The translations under genes and the position numbers were made by a program. DNA of 64,000 bases from SIAJ01 sp963773845 (GTDB lineage Bacteria > Planctomycetota > Planctomycetia > Gemmatales > Gemmataceae): positions 186,001-250,000 of the forward strand of contig CAVZCU010000012.1 of assembly GCA_963773845.1 (NCBI GenBank), written 5' to 3'. Positions within the stretch are counted from its first letter, which is position 1; every line of letters begins with the position of its first letter. A model generated the notes under the pieces. It worked only from the letters and a program-made list of their open reading frames with translations, was not told the DNA's origin and did no database searches. Shown piece after piece: positions 18,234 through 27,097 of this stretch.

Positions 18234-18542
18234 TCATACCTGCATTCGGGAGATTTCCTGATAAGCGTCCGTCAAACGGTTGCGGATCTCGAGCAACAAT
18301 CGAAACGACATATCGGCTTGTGCGACCGCCATTGTGACTGTGTGCAGGTCCTGCGCTTGACCGGTGGCGAGGTCGCGAATCGCCGCATCCGCGGCGGCGT
18401 TGGCCTGCTGGTTTCCAGCGACAAGCCCATCGAGCAATGCCGCGAATCCACTCGCTGGAGCGGTTGTATCTGAAGCCGGCGGGGCGGCGAGCGGTTGCAG
18501 CCGCGGCAGCGGTGCAATCGGACCCAGTGATTGGACGGCCAT
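18234..18542 (-). CDS. fliE: flagellar hook-basal body complex protein FliE
   Basis: A small rod-to-MS-ring adaptor of about 102 residues. The C-terminal two thirds carry the family pattern: ANAAADAAIRDLATGQAQDL, then HTVTMAVAQADMSFRLLLEI and RNRLTDAYQEISRMQV. The ATG at 18542 is preferred to an upstream TTG because a G-rich ribosome-binding stretch precedes it. It overlaps the 3' region of flgC closely and is followed by fliF. Confidence 0.9.
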   Translation of the reverse strand: MAVQSLGPIAPLPRLQPLAAPPASDTTAPASGFAALLDGLVAGNQQANAAADAAIRDLATGQAQDLHTVTMAVAQADMSFRLLLEIRNRLTDAYQEISRMQV

Positions 18543-18548
18543 TGACAA

Positions 18549-18983
18549 CTACCCCCGGATCAAGACCAGTGCCTGTTCATTCATTTGTCGAAACGCTTGC
18601 GCCGCCTTGAGGTTGGCCTCATAGGCGCGGGCCGCGGTCAACAAGTTCACCATTTCGATCGGTAGCTGGACGTTCGGCATGCGGACGAATCCCTCGGCGT
18701 CGGCGTCCGGATGGCCGGGCATGTACACACGCGGCAACTGGCTTTGATCTTCCACGACTTCGATGGCCTGCACGCCGCGGAGATCGGGCAACGACCCGGG
18801 CCGCACTTCTTTGCCCAAGACTTCCGCGAAGACGACATCCTGACGGCGAAACGGGCCGCCGTTCGCTGAACGGGTTGATTGCGCATTCGCGATATTATTC
18901 GCAATGACCTCCATGCGAAACCGCTCGGCTGTCATGCCAGAGCCGCTGATTCCGCTGGCGGCGAAGAGATCGCGAAAGGGCAT
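18549..18983 (-). CDS. flgC: flagellar basal-body rod protein FlgC
   Basis: A 144-residue proximal rod protein. The N-terminal motif ERFRMEVIANNIANAQSTRS is the rod/hook ANNxAN signature, and the C-terminus PIEMVNLLTAARAYEANLKA is the conserved FlgC end. The central part has FRRQDVVFAEVLG and VYMPGHPDADAEGFVRMPNV. It is exported without a signal peptide through the flagellar apparatus. Located between flgB and fliE. Confidence 0.94.
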   Translation of the reverse strand: MPFRDLFAASGISGSGMTAERFRMEVIANNIANAQSTRSANGGPFRRQDVVFAEVLGKEVRPGSLPDLRGVQAIEVVEDQSQLPRVYMPGHPDADAEGFVRMPNVQLPIEMVNLLTAARAYEANLKAAQAFRQMNEQALVLIRG

Positions 18984-18999
18984 GGGTTGTTCTCGGTGT

Positions 19000-19347
19000 T
19001 TAGTGTCCGGCGATCGCTGCCCGCATCGATGCGATTCGACTGGTGATGATCTGTGCCGCAGCTTCGTAAAGCAGTGCGTTCTTCGACAGGTCGTTCAATT
19101 CTTGATCGATGTCCACGGTGTTGCCGTCGACGCGTTCGGGACCGTCGGCAATCACGACGCTGGGCTTCACCCCTGTGGCGCCGGTGACCGGGTTGGCGAT
19201 GGCCTTGGCCAAGTCCTCCTCGAAGCGGACTTCGAGTCGGCGATAGCCAGGAGTGTTCACGTTCGCGATGTTTTGCGAAATGACGCGGTGCCGCATGCTG
19301 GCCGCATTCAGCACCTGGCCCAGCAAATCCATTCCATAGGCGTTCAT
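19000..19347 (-). CDS. flgB: flagellar basal-body rod protein FlgB
   Basis: A 115-residue proximal rod protein and first gene of the long minus-strand operon. It shows RHRVISQNIANVNTPGYRRL, the rod N-terminal signature, and the C-terminal NDLSKNALLYEAAAQIITSR. The intergenic region to the divergent FliK-like gene is only 120 bases, and a GTCGATAA element lies just ahead of the start codon, discussed separately as a possible promoter. Confidence 0.93.
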   Translation of the reverse strand: MNAYGMDLLGQVLNAASMRHRVISQNIANVNTPGYRRLEVRFEEDLAKAIANPVTGATGVKPSVVIADGPERVDGNTVDIDQELNDLSKNALLYEAAAQIITSRIASMRAAIAGH

Positions 19348-19354
19348 GTCGCTG

Positions 19355-19383
19355 TTATCGACCGAAAGGATGGGAAACCTTTA
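19355..19383 (-). promoter_or_regulatory. possible sigma-28 promoter upstream of flgB
   Basis: Reading the minus strand, TAAA (19383-19380) is followed after 17 bases by GTCGATAA (19362-19355), close to the sigma-28 pattern TAAA-N15-GCCGATAA. The -10-like box is identical to the one ahead of flagellin, but the spacer is two bases long and the box is only a few bases from the ATG, which would make the transcript leaderless or nearly so. Candidate only. Confidence 0.3.
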
Positions 19384-19467
19384 CCAATTGTAAGGAGCTT
19401 GCCAAGTTTAGCGGTTCTGGCTGAACTGGGAACGCCCCGATCACCAAGATGGGCTAAAGTATTCCAT

Positions 19468-20802
19468 ATGCAGGTGACGCCCGCCGGTACCGAATTATCC
19501 CCGCTTGCGGCCGCTTCCGCGGCCGCAGTGGTTCGCATCATTGCCGGCAACCTCGCGGGGATCCCAGTCGGCCAGCTTATTCCGGCAACCGTGGTCAATG
19601 TTTCGGATGGCAGTGCAACGCTGGAGGTCCAAGGCCAACTGGTCACCGTGCGCCCGGCCGGTGGACTCCAACCGGGAACTGCGCTCGCCGCGCGCATTCC
19701 GAATGGGGCTGCTCCCGCAATCGAATTGACCGCCCGCGGCGCACCTGAAGCGCCGAACGCTTCCCCCATCGCAGTTCCGCGTGTCGTGCTGGTCGATGTC
19801 CTTTCGATTCAGCCGGATGGTCGTTCGTTAGTGCGTATTGACAATGGAGAAACTGCACTCGCATCCGGCGAAGGGCTCGCGCTCGGCGGCCGGTTCGTCA
19901 TGCAGATTGAGCAAACGCCCACCGGCCTGGTTCTTCGACCGCCGACAGACAGTCCGGGCTTACCGAAGATCGTGGCCAGCGCCGTCCTGCGAGCGGCTCG
20001 ACCGCCCGACTTGGGCGCGGCGCTCGCTCCGTTGCTTGCGGAGCTAACGGCCGTTCAACACGCCGATTCCCGTATCTCGACTGCAATGCGCGATGCCGCG
20101 GAAGCCGCCCGCGAGGTGGTGCGTTCGTTTGTCGATTCTAACGGCAGGCCGCCGGAAGATGCACAACTGAAGAAGCTGGTCGACGACGGCGGGCTGCATT
20201 ACGAAGCGAAGTTGGCCCGACAAGAACCGCGCGATATCGATCCCTCTTTGGCACGCTCCGACTTGAAGGGGGCTCTCCTGCAACTGCTGGCGGCAGCCCG
20301 AGACATCGGTTCGAGTGACGCCTTGCCGATGACGCAAGTGGCGCTAAACGGGATCGAAGCCCAGCAGGCAGCCAACGTGCTCGCCCAAGCCGACGGCACC
20401 CCCTATGTACTTCAAGTGCCGTTTCCGGACGGCGGTCAATGGCGGACGCTCAATTTGGCGATTGAGCGTGAGGCGGGTCGCAATACTGGGGATGAGCGGT
20501 CGAGAGGGGACTTTCGACTGCTCATGCACGTACCGCTCACCGAACTCGGCGAAACCTGGATTGATGCCGGTCTTGCGGGCGATCAGTTTCGCGCGATCAT
20601 TTACCTGGATAAGTCCGAGGTATGCGATCGTGTTCGGCAACAATTGCCCGAACTGAGGAGCGAACTCCGTACCGGCAGCTTTACCGAGGTCTTACTCGAC
20701 GTTCGTGCCGCTCGCGAACTGCCGGCCCCGCAACGACAGTTGTCAGCCGCCATGAAGGCAGGTCGTCCGGATTCGCTTTCTGTCCTTGACGTGAGGGTTT
20801 AA
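19468..20802 (+). CDS. FliK-like/hook-length-control-like protein (YlqG-type)
   Basis: About 444 residues from the ATG at 19468; the frame is open much further upstream but that part overlaps flgB and flgC and is not believed. The N-terminal half is Ala/Pro-rich with a small beta domain (GQLIPATVVNVSDGSATLEV, then VRPAGGLQPGTALAARIP). The C-terminal half has YVLQVPFPDGGQWRTLNLAI, RLLMHVPLTELGETWIDAGL and FRAIIYLDKSEVCDRVRQQL, resembling the FliK C-terminal domain. The next gene, 2 bases away, encodes an FlhB-like C-terminal domain, the same pairing as YlqG/YlqH in Bacillus. A second FliK-like gene is at 42990-44567. Confidence 0.65.
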   Translation: MQVTPAGTELSPLAAASAAAVVRIIAGNLAGIPVGQLIPATVVNVSDGSATLEVQGQLVTVRPAGGLQPGTALAARIPNGAAPAIELTARGAPEAPNASPIAVPRVVLVDVLSIQPDGRSLVRIDNGETALASGEGLALGGRFVMQIEQTPTGLVLRPPTDSPGLPKIVASAVLRAARPPDLGAALAPLLAELTAVQHADSRISTAMRDAAEAAREVVRSFVDSNGRPPEDAQLKKLVDDGGLHYEAKLARQEPRDIDPSLARSDLKGALLQLLAAARDIGSSDALPMTQVALNGIEAQQAANVLAQADGTPYVLQVPFPDGGQWRTLNLAIEREAGRNTGDERSRGDFRLLMHVPLTELGETWIDAGLAGDQFRAIIYLDKSEVCDRVRQQLPELRSELRTGSFTEVLLDVRAARELPAPQRQLSAAMKAGRPDSLSVLDVRV

Positions 20803-20804
20803 CG

Positions 20805-21083
20805 ATGGCGGATCCAGCCAAGAAACGTGCCATCGCTTTGCGATATGATCCCCAACGTGATAAGGCCCCAAAACTGGTGGCCAAGGGGAAAGGGCGCATT
20901 GCGGAACAGATTCTCGAATTGGCCAAAAAGAACGACGTCCCCATAAGACAGGACGCCAATCTGGTTCAAGTGTTAAGCCGGTTAAACGTGGACCAGGAAA
21001 TTCCAAAAGAAGTGTACCAGGCGGTGGCTACAATCTTGGCCTTCCTCTACCGGATGAATCGGCCACCAACGACACCCTCATGA
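20805..21083 (+). CDS. free-standing FlhB C-terminal-domain-like protein (FhlB/YlqH type)
   Basis: A 92-residue soluble protein beginning MADPAKKRAIALRYDPQRDK and containing APKLVAKGKGRIAEQILELA, then KKNDVPIRQDANLVQVLSRL and EVYQAVATILAFLYRMN. This matches the part of FlhB after its NPTH cleavage site, without the membrane domain. In other bacteria such proteins can replace the cleaved FlhB C-terminus. It is translationally adjacent to the FliK-like gene, so both probably act in export substrate switching. Confidence 0.85.
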   Translation: MADPAKKRAIALRYDPQRDKAPKLVAKGKGRIAEQILELAKKNDVPIRQDANLVQVLSRLNVDQEIPKEVYQAVATILAFLYRMNRPPTTPS

Positions 21084-21106
21084 CGAGGGGACGAATGAGA
21101 AACCCA

Positions 21107-22351
21107 TTACTCGGGCGCGCCCGCAATGGCTTTCCATGCGTCTAAGCGTTCAATCTTGCCAATCCGTTCGAGATAGTCTTCGTCCAGGTCCGCTCCCTCG
21201 TCTCCCGACATCAAGACTTCCGCGACATGCACGGCGGTGAGTGCTGAAAACGTCTCCCCGGGACAACTGATTGGATCGTGATGCCAGGCCACCGCTTCCA
21301 CCAGCGCATCGGGCAAACCCCAGAGACCGAGCAAATACCCGCCGATCTCCGCGTGCGATGCGCCGAGAACTCGCCATTCCGCCTCGGCAGCGGGAATGCC
21401 GTCGGACCGGATGAGAGTGAGCACTTCCTTGTATGGCCCTGGCAACTGGCTTGCGATCGTCAACCGACCAATGTCATGAAAGAGCCCGGCGACGGCCGCA
21501 TCGCGAACGACCCGCTCGTTCACCCGCTCCGCCATGGCAATTCGGCCGGCAACGTCCGCCAGTTGACGGCTGTGTTCCCAAAGTGCGTCGATCGAGAAGG
21601 GTCGAAGGGCGGCCGGATCGTAGCGGCTAAACAAGTCGGCGGCCAAGACTAACGTCCGCGTCAAATCCGCGCCGAGCACTCGCACTGCCTGCGACGGAGT
21701 TGCCGCCGGCCGTCGCAACCCGAGCAGAGCGGAGTTGGCCACCTGAATCAGCTTGGCCGCGATCCCCGCGTCTTGTTCCACTAGCTCGCCGACCGCGGCC
21801 AAAGAAAAGTCGGCAAAAGCCAACTCCTCGGCAATTCGGTTATACAGCGTGGAAAGCGTGGGGATGCTGCCAATCCGGCCGACCACTGCGATCAGCGCCG
21901 GGTTCCAAAGCAATTCCCGAAGGGAATGGGCACGTCGGATTGCATCTTGGAGTGTGCTCGCATCAACTGGCTTCGGCAATACGCGCTGGGCGACGGAAAG
22001 CAGACGGATAATCTCCGCTTGATCCGCCTGGCCAATCAAAGCAATGCGAACGACTTCCGAATGCCGACGCCGCACTTCCGACAGCAAGTCTTCGCATGAC
22101 ATGCCGCGAATCCGCGTGTCGGCGACAATCGTGTCATAACCCGTATTGTCGGCCTGGTCGAGCGCGTCGGTCCCGCTCCGAGCGAATTCGAGCTGCCAGG
22201 AAGGCTGCAATGGCTCAAGCGCGCGCCTGAGCGATGTGATGACATTAGGGTCATCCGAGACGACCATCACGTGGCGGCTGCCAATGGAACCATCCATCGC
22301 GCTGCTCTTCGGAGCCATGGCAGTTGGCGGTGCATGATCGCGCTGCGACAT
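21107..22351 (-). CDS. response regulator with receiver and HDOD domains
   Basis: A 414-residue protein. Residues about 25-140 form a receiver domain (HVMVVSDDPNVITSLRRALE; probable phospho-acceptor Asp in TIVADTRIRGM; Lys in LPKPVDA). The second part is an HDOD/HD-GYP-related domain: IPTLSTLYNRIAEELAFADF, then DAGIAAKLIQVANSALLGLR and GLFHDIGRL, the HD motif. HDOD proteins act in signalling and are often linked to motility control. It is convergent with the fhlB-like gene and upstream of nothing flagellar on its own strand except as the tail of the fliC-fliD-fliS block. AGGA precedes the ATG. Confidence 0.88.
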   Translation of the reverse strand: MSQRDHAPPTAMAPKSSAMDGSIGSRHVMVVSDDPNVITSLRRALEPLQPSWQLEFARSGTDALDQADNTGYDTIVADTRIRGMSCEDLLSEVRRRHSEVVRIALIGQADQAEIIRLLSVAQRVLPKPVDASTLQDAIRRAHSLRELLWNPALIAVVGRIGSIPTLSTLYNRIAEELAFADFSLAAVGELVEQDAGIAAKLIQVANSALLGLRRPAATPSQAVRVLGADLTRTLVLAADLFSRYDPAALRPFSIDALWEHSRQLADVAGRIAMAERVNERVVRDAAVAGLFHDIGRLTIASQLPGPYKEVLTLIRSDGIPAAEAEWRVLGASHAEIGGYLLGLWGLPDALVEAVAWHHDPISCPGETFSALTAVHVAEVLMSGDEGADLDEDYLERIGKIERLDAWKAIAGAPE

Positions 22352-22533
22352 ACGCGCATCCTATCGCCTGTTTAAGCCAACTTGAACTGGAATTTGGCGA
22401 AGTTGCCCATAATGGCAACAGAACTTAACAGTTGAAGCGTTGATTCGCGACCCCTCGTCCACGGCCAATGGGAACGAGGGCGAAGCCGGTCGGCAGGCTT
22501 GGAGTGAGTCGATGGTCGGGACTAAGCCGCTCA

Positions 22534-22956
22534 TCACGCAGTGGCATGCACCATTTGAAGGCGTTCGGCTGAAGGCAGTCGCCCCGAGCGTTCGAGTTCT
22601 GCGGCTTCGGTGCGGATGGATTGAAATCCCTCGCGGAGAGTCGCCAGCACGTTGCGCACATTCGCAATTCCAATCAGACTGGGACAGCGTAACTCGTGGG
22701 TGACAAACTCGTAGAGACGGAGCATGTTTTGCCCCATTTCTTCGTTGACGTCCGTGCGGACGCCACTCGCCAATTCGGTCACAATGAGTTGCGTGCGTGA
22801 CAAGAGTGGCACGGCGGCCGCAAGGCTCCCACCATGAATCGCCGACTTTGCCTGGTCGAGACGATCGATTGCACCATCGTACAACGCCAACAATAAGTCG
22901 ATTCGAGTCCACCCCGTCGAGGGTTCGGATCGGCGATAGGCCAAAGGAGATTGCAC
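22534..22956 (-). CDS. fliS: flagellin-specific chaperone FliS
   Basis: A 140-residue helical protein starting at a GTG (22956) preceded by AAGGA. It has the FliS pattern DLLLALYDGAIDRLDQAKSA followed by helices with LSRTQLIVTELASGVRTDVN and MGQNMLRLYEFVTHEL. FliS binds flagellin in the cytoplasm to prevent early polymerisation. It is 9 bases downstream of fliD, the usual fliD-fliS arrangement. Confidence 0.85.
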   Translation of the reverse strand: MQSPLAYRRSEPSTGWTRIDLLLALYDGAIDRLDQAKSAIHGGSLAAAVPLLSRTQLIVTELASGVRTDVNEEMGQNMLRLYEFVTHELRCPSLIGIANVRNVLATLREGFQSIRTEAAELERSGRLPSAERLQMVHATA

Positions 22957-22965
22957 GGAACATCC

Positions 22966-24961
22966 TTATTTGCTGGTTGACGCGGGGACAAAGGAAGCAA
23001 GCTGGCTCTGAACACCCTTCAATTGGTTGACCGCCGACTCCATCGCCGCGAACTGGGCACGCAGCTGAGTCGTCTTGTCGTCGAGGACTGAATTCTGCCG
23101 GGTGATTGTTTTCTCAATGTCATCGACACTCAATTGATAACCGCTGTCGAGCGTCTTGAATCGTCCGTTTGTTGGATCCAAGTATTTCTTCAGGACTTGA
23201 TTGAGCCGGCTGGCCAGCCCCTGGGTCACGGTCAAGTTCGCGGCGCCAGCGGCCGTCAGTGTGGACTTCACCTGCATGCCGGCGGTGTTGACATTTCCGC
23301 TGATGCCGAACAACGTCTGTCCCGATCCGTTCGCGCTTTCCGTCGTGCCATTGACGATAAAGCTGCCGGCCACGTCGGTCCCATTTGCCGTTTCCGATCC
23401 GCTGAATCCAAGTGCCGAAAGCGCGGTTCCGCCTGCAATCGCGACCTGCGAAGCAGAACCGTATTGCTGCGAAGTGATTTGAAGCTGGTTTGTGGCACTC
23501 AAGCTCACGGTGACGAAGTTGCTCTTGAGGGCACTGTTGGCGTTGATCTTTTGTTGCAGGAGCGAGACCAGTTGGTCGGGCGAATACGTGCCCGAGTCCA
23601 GAGAGATGTCACTCGATACCAGGCCGTTGAGCTTCAGCAGAAGAACGTTGTTCGGCGGTGAGAGCGTGATCGTTGTGCCCACGGCATTCGTGGCAATCAC
23701 GGTTGCCCGCGTTGCGGGCGAAGTGATTTGCACCTGATACGGCGAAACGCCCGACGGCTTCGTGTCGTCGGTTCCGAGGACGAAGTTAACGCCGGGATTA
23801 TCCGAAGTGCCCGTCAAGCCAAACAACCGCTTCAGGTCGTTCGCGCTCGCGCCGGTCGCACCGCTGAGAGCTTGCGTGAGCTTACCCTGGTCCAGCACGA
23901 GTTTGCCATCATCGCCGAATGAAAGGCCGACGCTGGATAGTCGGTTAGCCGCCGGGTTCAGTCCTGGGATGGAGGTCGTGATGGCCGCGGACAGCTCGTC
24001 CTTCAAGCCCGACGCGTCGCGGTTGCCGAGCAGGATGCCGGCCGATTGCGAAGCACTATCGAACGTCGACTGTTTGTTGATGAAGTCGATGATGCCGTTG
24101 AACGAGTCGACGAAGTCTTGAACTGACTTGCTCGCCGCAGCCGTGTCGTTCGCCACGGATAGCGAAATCGGTTTGGTCGGATCTGCGCAAGAGGTTAATC
24201 GTCACGCCGGGGACTAACGACGACACCTGATTGGTCGAGCTGGTGACTGTCAAGGCGCCAGCCCCCGTGCCGAGGGAGACACTGGCGTCGCTGGCCGCCT
24301 GGAGGATCTTGCTCGCCGGATTGATATCGGCTCCGGTTCCCGAAGTCAGGTTGTTCGTGATGGCAATCGAGTTGGCGGCGCCGGTCGTGGTCGCCGACAG
24401 CATGAGCCGATAAGGCGTCGAAGTCCCGTCGTTTACAATTGTCGCACGAACGTCGCCGCCCGCCGCATTGATAGCGTTTGCCAGGCCCTGGAGAGTGTTA
24501 TTGCGGTCGTCGAGCGTGACGGTGATGGCACTGCCCGTGCCCACGCTGATTTGCATCGTCCCTTGCTTGAGCTGGACATTCGGGTCCGCGAATCCCTCGG
24601 AGGCGATCTGATTGGATTGGGCGAGCGAATTCACCGTTAGGGAGTACGATCCGGTGGCTGCCGTCGATCCGGCGGCTGCGGTCAAGGCGGTGGGATCGGA
24701 ACTGGTTGCGGTATGGCCATCGAACGCACCCGCGACCGATCGGGCCAGCGCATTCGCCTTGGACTGCAAGTCAAACGCTTGACTTTGGAGTGCGGCGAAC
24801 GTGGCTTGCTGAGTCTGGATCTTCGCTTCGCGCGATTTGAGTTCGTCAATCCGCTGCTGATTGATGGACGTCAGGCCAGCAATGATCTTGTCCGTGTCGA
24901 TGCCGGTGGCGAGTCCGCTGAAATTCAGGCCGCTGGTACTTACGCTGCTAATCGAGGCCAT
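22966..24961 (-). CDS. fliD: flagellar filament cap protein FliD, frameshifted
   Basis: Cap at the filament tip that guides flagellin insertion. The N-terminal part (24961 to about 24190) starts MASISSVSTSGLNFSGLATG and has IDTDKIIAGLTSINQQRIDE, the FliD_N signature, then a Ser/Thr/Gly-rich variable domain. The C-terminal part resumes in another frame (KSVQDFVDSFNGIIDFINKQ; KTLDSGYQLSVDDIEKTITR; TTQLRAQFAAMESAVNQLKG) and stops at 22966. One base is missing near 24181-24194, which would connect NLL with ADPTKPISLSVANDT. Combined length is about 660 residues, long for FliD but within range. Confidence 0.9.
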
Positions 24962-25025
24962 GAAGCCCCCCGGATCGACCAAAAGAGAATTGGATATTCA
25001 AAACCACACAACGGAAACGCACAAC

Positions 25026-25071
25026 GGGAACGCGGAATCGGTCCGATATCCGGTCCGGATTCCGCATTCCC
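25026..25071 (-). terminator. long hairpin downstream of flagellin
   Basis: Just past the flagellin stop codon the outer arms GGGAA-c-GCGGAATC and GATTCCGC-a-TTCCC pair over 13 positions with one mismatch, and the loop itself contains a smaller inverted repeat (CCGATATCCGG-like). There is no T-run, so it may act as an mRNA 3' stabiliser or a factor-dependent terminator rather than a classical intrinsic terminator. It separates flagellin from fliD. Confidence 0.6.
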
Positions 25072-25087
25072 AAGATAGCACGACAAA

Positions 25088-26584
25088 TTAGCCTCGGAGC
25101 AACTGGGCAACGAGGGCGGTCATCTGGTTCGCATTGCCGAGGACGGTCGAACCGGCTTGCATTTGGGTCTGCAACTTGGTGAAGTTGGCAATTTCCGAAG
25201 CGAAGTCGGTGTCGCGGATCGTCGATTCGGCCGCGGTTGTGTTCTGGAGGGTGGTGGACAGGTTGTTCGCATTGGACTCGAGCGTGTTCTGCTGGAAGGC
25301 GCCGAGTACACCGCGAAGATTCGTCACATCGTTGATCGCCTTGTCCACGACGTGGATGAAGTCGGTCGACAATGCGGTGTTGCTGCCGAGTTGGGTGACA
25401 TCGATTTTGGTCAGGTCGGTGGCATTGGCGGAAACGCCCTGGCCGAGGGCGCTCGCGCGACTATCGCTCAACGAGATTTGCGCGGTTTGGCCGGCGTTGG
25501 CGCCGATCTGGAACACCAGGGCCTTGGACGCATCGACGGTGACCGTCGTGGTCGAGGCGACCGCGGCCGCCGTGAACGAGTTGACGGCGGCGCTGGTGAA
25601 GGTGTCGCCCGCGGCGGTCTGATCGAACGTCACTTGCAGGCCGGCGTAGGCGCCCGAGTTGAATGACAGAACGTTGCCGACTCCGCTGCCAGCGGTGCCG
25701 CTGATCGAGCCGGTGATATCGGTGCCGTCCACATTCGATGCAGGCGTGCCGATGACCGAGGTTGCGGCGGAGTTGCTCGAACTAACGGTAATCTGATGGC
25801 CCGAGCCCCACGCCGTGGAATAGAGCCGTACTGCGGTGCTGCCGCCAACGCTCGTATCCACAATTGCTCGCACGCCGGTCTGGGCCGAAGCGTTGTTAAT
25901 GGCGGTGGCAGCGTTGGAAGCGCTGGTGCTGAAGGTGGCATTCAACGCATAGTTGATGTTGACGCCGTTGATCGTGAGTGTTTCTTGCGTAGTGGCGCCG
26001 CCGTTGGTCACGTCGAACGCGTTCGCGGTGGAGGCACCGGCGACGTTTGCACGGCTGGCGGTCGTCGAGCCGACGGTCACCAGGTAGCTGCCGGAGCCGA
26101 TCGAGCCAGTCGCGGCCGCGGTGGTGCCCGCCAGGCTGCTGCTCGCGGAAAGTGCTCGCGAACCGTCGAGCAGTTTCTTGGTGCCGAACTGCGTCTGATT
26201 GGCGATGTTCGTGATCGTGCTGAGGGCGTTCGAGATTTCCGACTGGTTGGCGGCCAAGGCGCCGGCATCATTCACGCCGGAGTTCGCGGAATCGAGAATC
26301 AGGCCGCGGACCTTGCCCAGCAGCGAGTTGATTTCGTTGAGTGCGCCTTCGCCCGTCTGGACGACGTTGACGGCCTTGTTCGTGTTGTCGATCGCGGCCT
26401 TGAGGCCGGCGATCTGGGCTCGCTGCTGCTCGGAGATCACCAAGGCAGCCGGGCCGTCGGCCCCGCGGTTGACCTTCAGGCCCGTGGACAGTTTCTCAAG
26501 CGAGCTAGACAGCATGTTGCTTGTCTTGCCCAAATTTGCTTGAGCTGTCAGCGAGGCCACGTTGTTGTTGAGGACCAGTGACAT
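25088..26584 (-). CDS. fliC: flagellin
   Basis: A 498-residue filament protein. The conserved N-terminal D0/D1 region is MSLVLNNNVASLTAQANLGK, then LEKLSTGLKVNRGADGPAAL and VNVVQTGEGALNEINSLLGK; the C-terminal D1/D0 region is NLRGVLGAFQQNTLESNANN, then TIRDTDFASEIANFTKLQTQ and NQMTALVAQLLRG. The middle is a variable Ser/Thr/Ala-rich domain (roughly residues 150-390). GGAG precedes the ATG and a sigma-28-like promoter lies about 60 bases upstream. It is the only flagellin gene in the window. Confidence 0.96.
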   Translation of the reverse strand: MSLVLNNNVASLTAQANLGKTSNMLSSSLEKLSTGLKVNRGADGPAALVISEQQRAQIAGLKAAIDNTNKAVNVVQTGEGALNEINSLLGKVRGLILDSANSGVNDAGALAANQSEISNALSTITNIANQTQFGTKKLLDGSRALSASSSLAGTTAAATGSIGSGSYLVTVGSTTASRANVAGASTANAFDVTNGGATTQETLTINGVNINYALNATFSTSASNAATAINNASAQTGVRAIVDTSVGGSTAVRLYSTAWGSGHQITVSSSNSAATSVIGTPASNVDGTDITGSISGTAGSGVGNVLSFNSGAYAGLQVTFDQTAAGDTFTSAAVNSFTAAAVASTTTVTVDASKALVFQIGANAGQTAQISLSDSRASALGQGVSANATDLTKIDVTQLGSNTALSTDFIHVVDKAINDVTNLRGVLGAFQQNTLESNANNLSTTLQNTTAAESTIRDTDFASEIANFTKLQTQMQAGSTVLGNANQMTALVAQLLRG

Positions 26585-26640
26585 TTCGACTCACTCCGGT
26601 TGTTAAGATCCCAAGTTGATTGGTTTTCCGTCTGTCCCGT

Positions 26641-26666
26641 TTATCGACCCTTCCGGAAGAAATTTG
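26641..26666 (-). promoter_or_regulatory. probable sigma-28 promoter of flagellin
   Basis: On the minus strand CAAA (26666-26663) is followed after 14 bases by GTCGATAA (26648-26641), close to the sigma-28 consensus TAAA-N15-GCCGATAA. The implied start site leaves a leader of about 50 bases with a GGAG ribosome-binding site before the flagellin ATG. The cognate sigma factor gene is present at 5641-6372. Confidence 0.65.
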
Positions 26667-27087
26667 CGTCGTCTGCGCGGATTCTGCTGAGTTGAGGGAA
26701 AAAAGGGGTGGGATAGCCCGCACCGCTCGACAGTCACTCGCATTTTTCGCGCAGTGAAGGAGCCGCGGGTTGAATCGATCGGTTGCGCCGCCGCTACTCA
26801 GCAGGTCGAGTTGCAAGTCAATGGCAATCGTCTTGCTGGGTCGAACGGATTGAACAACCGCTTTCCCAAGCCGCGACGAACAGTGAATTCTCGATGGGCC
26901 GCCAGGCGAAGTTGCTGTTTGCTGGGACGATGGGCGGAGTCGGCAAAACATGGCCGGCAGTCTTGGCAGCCGGGGGAAACATCTACCAACCAGTTTGAGC
27001 GAGTTGGACGTTGGAACTTCCGGGACGAGTCGGTTTTGGAGTAGCGGAAGACGTCAGAGGGCCGAATTTGGCTCGGCTAGGTCGGAG
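26667..27087 (+). other. intergenic region between flagellin promoter and the insertion sequence
   Basis: About 420 bases upstream of flagellin. Short open frames exist on both strands but none has a ribosome-binding site, family motif or consistent codon bias. I see no gene, RNA or clear repeat here. It was probably continuous with the sequence upstream of 28711 before the insertion sequence arrived. Confidence 0.5.
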
Positions 27088-27097
27088 GTCTGGCGAC

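Noticed and set aside
18904..19467. Upstream extension of the FliK-like open frame (plus strand).
   Set aside because: It runs antisense over flgB and flgC, shows no family motifs, and the ATG at 19468 gives a sensible start.
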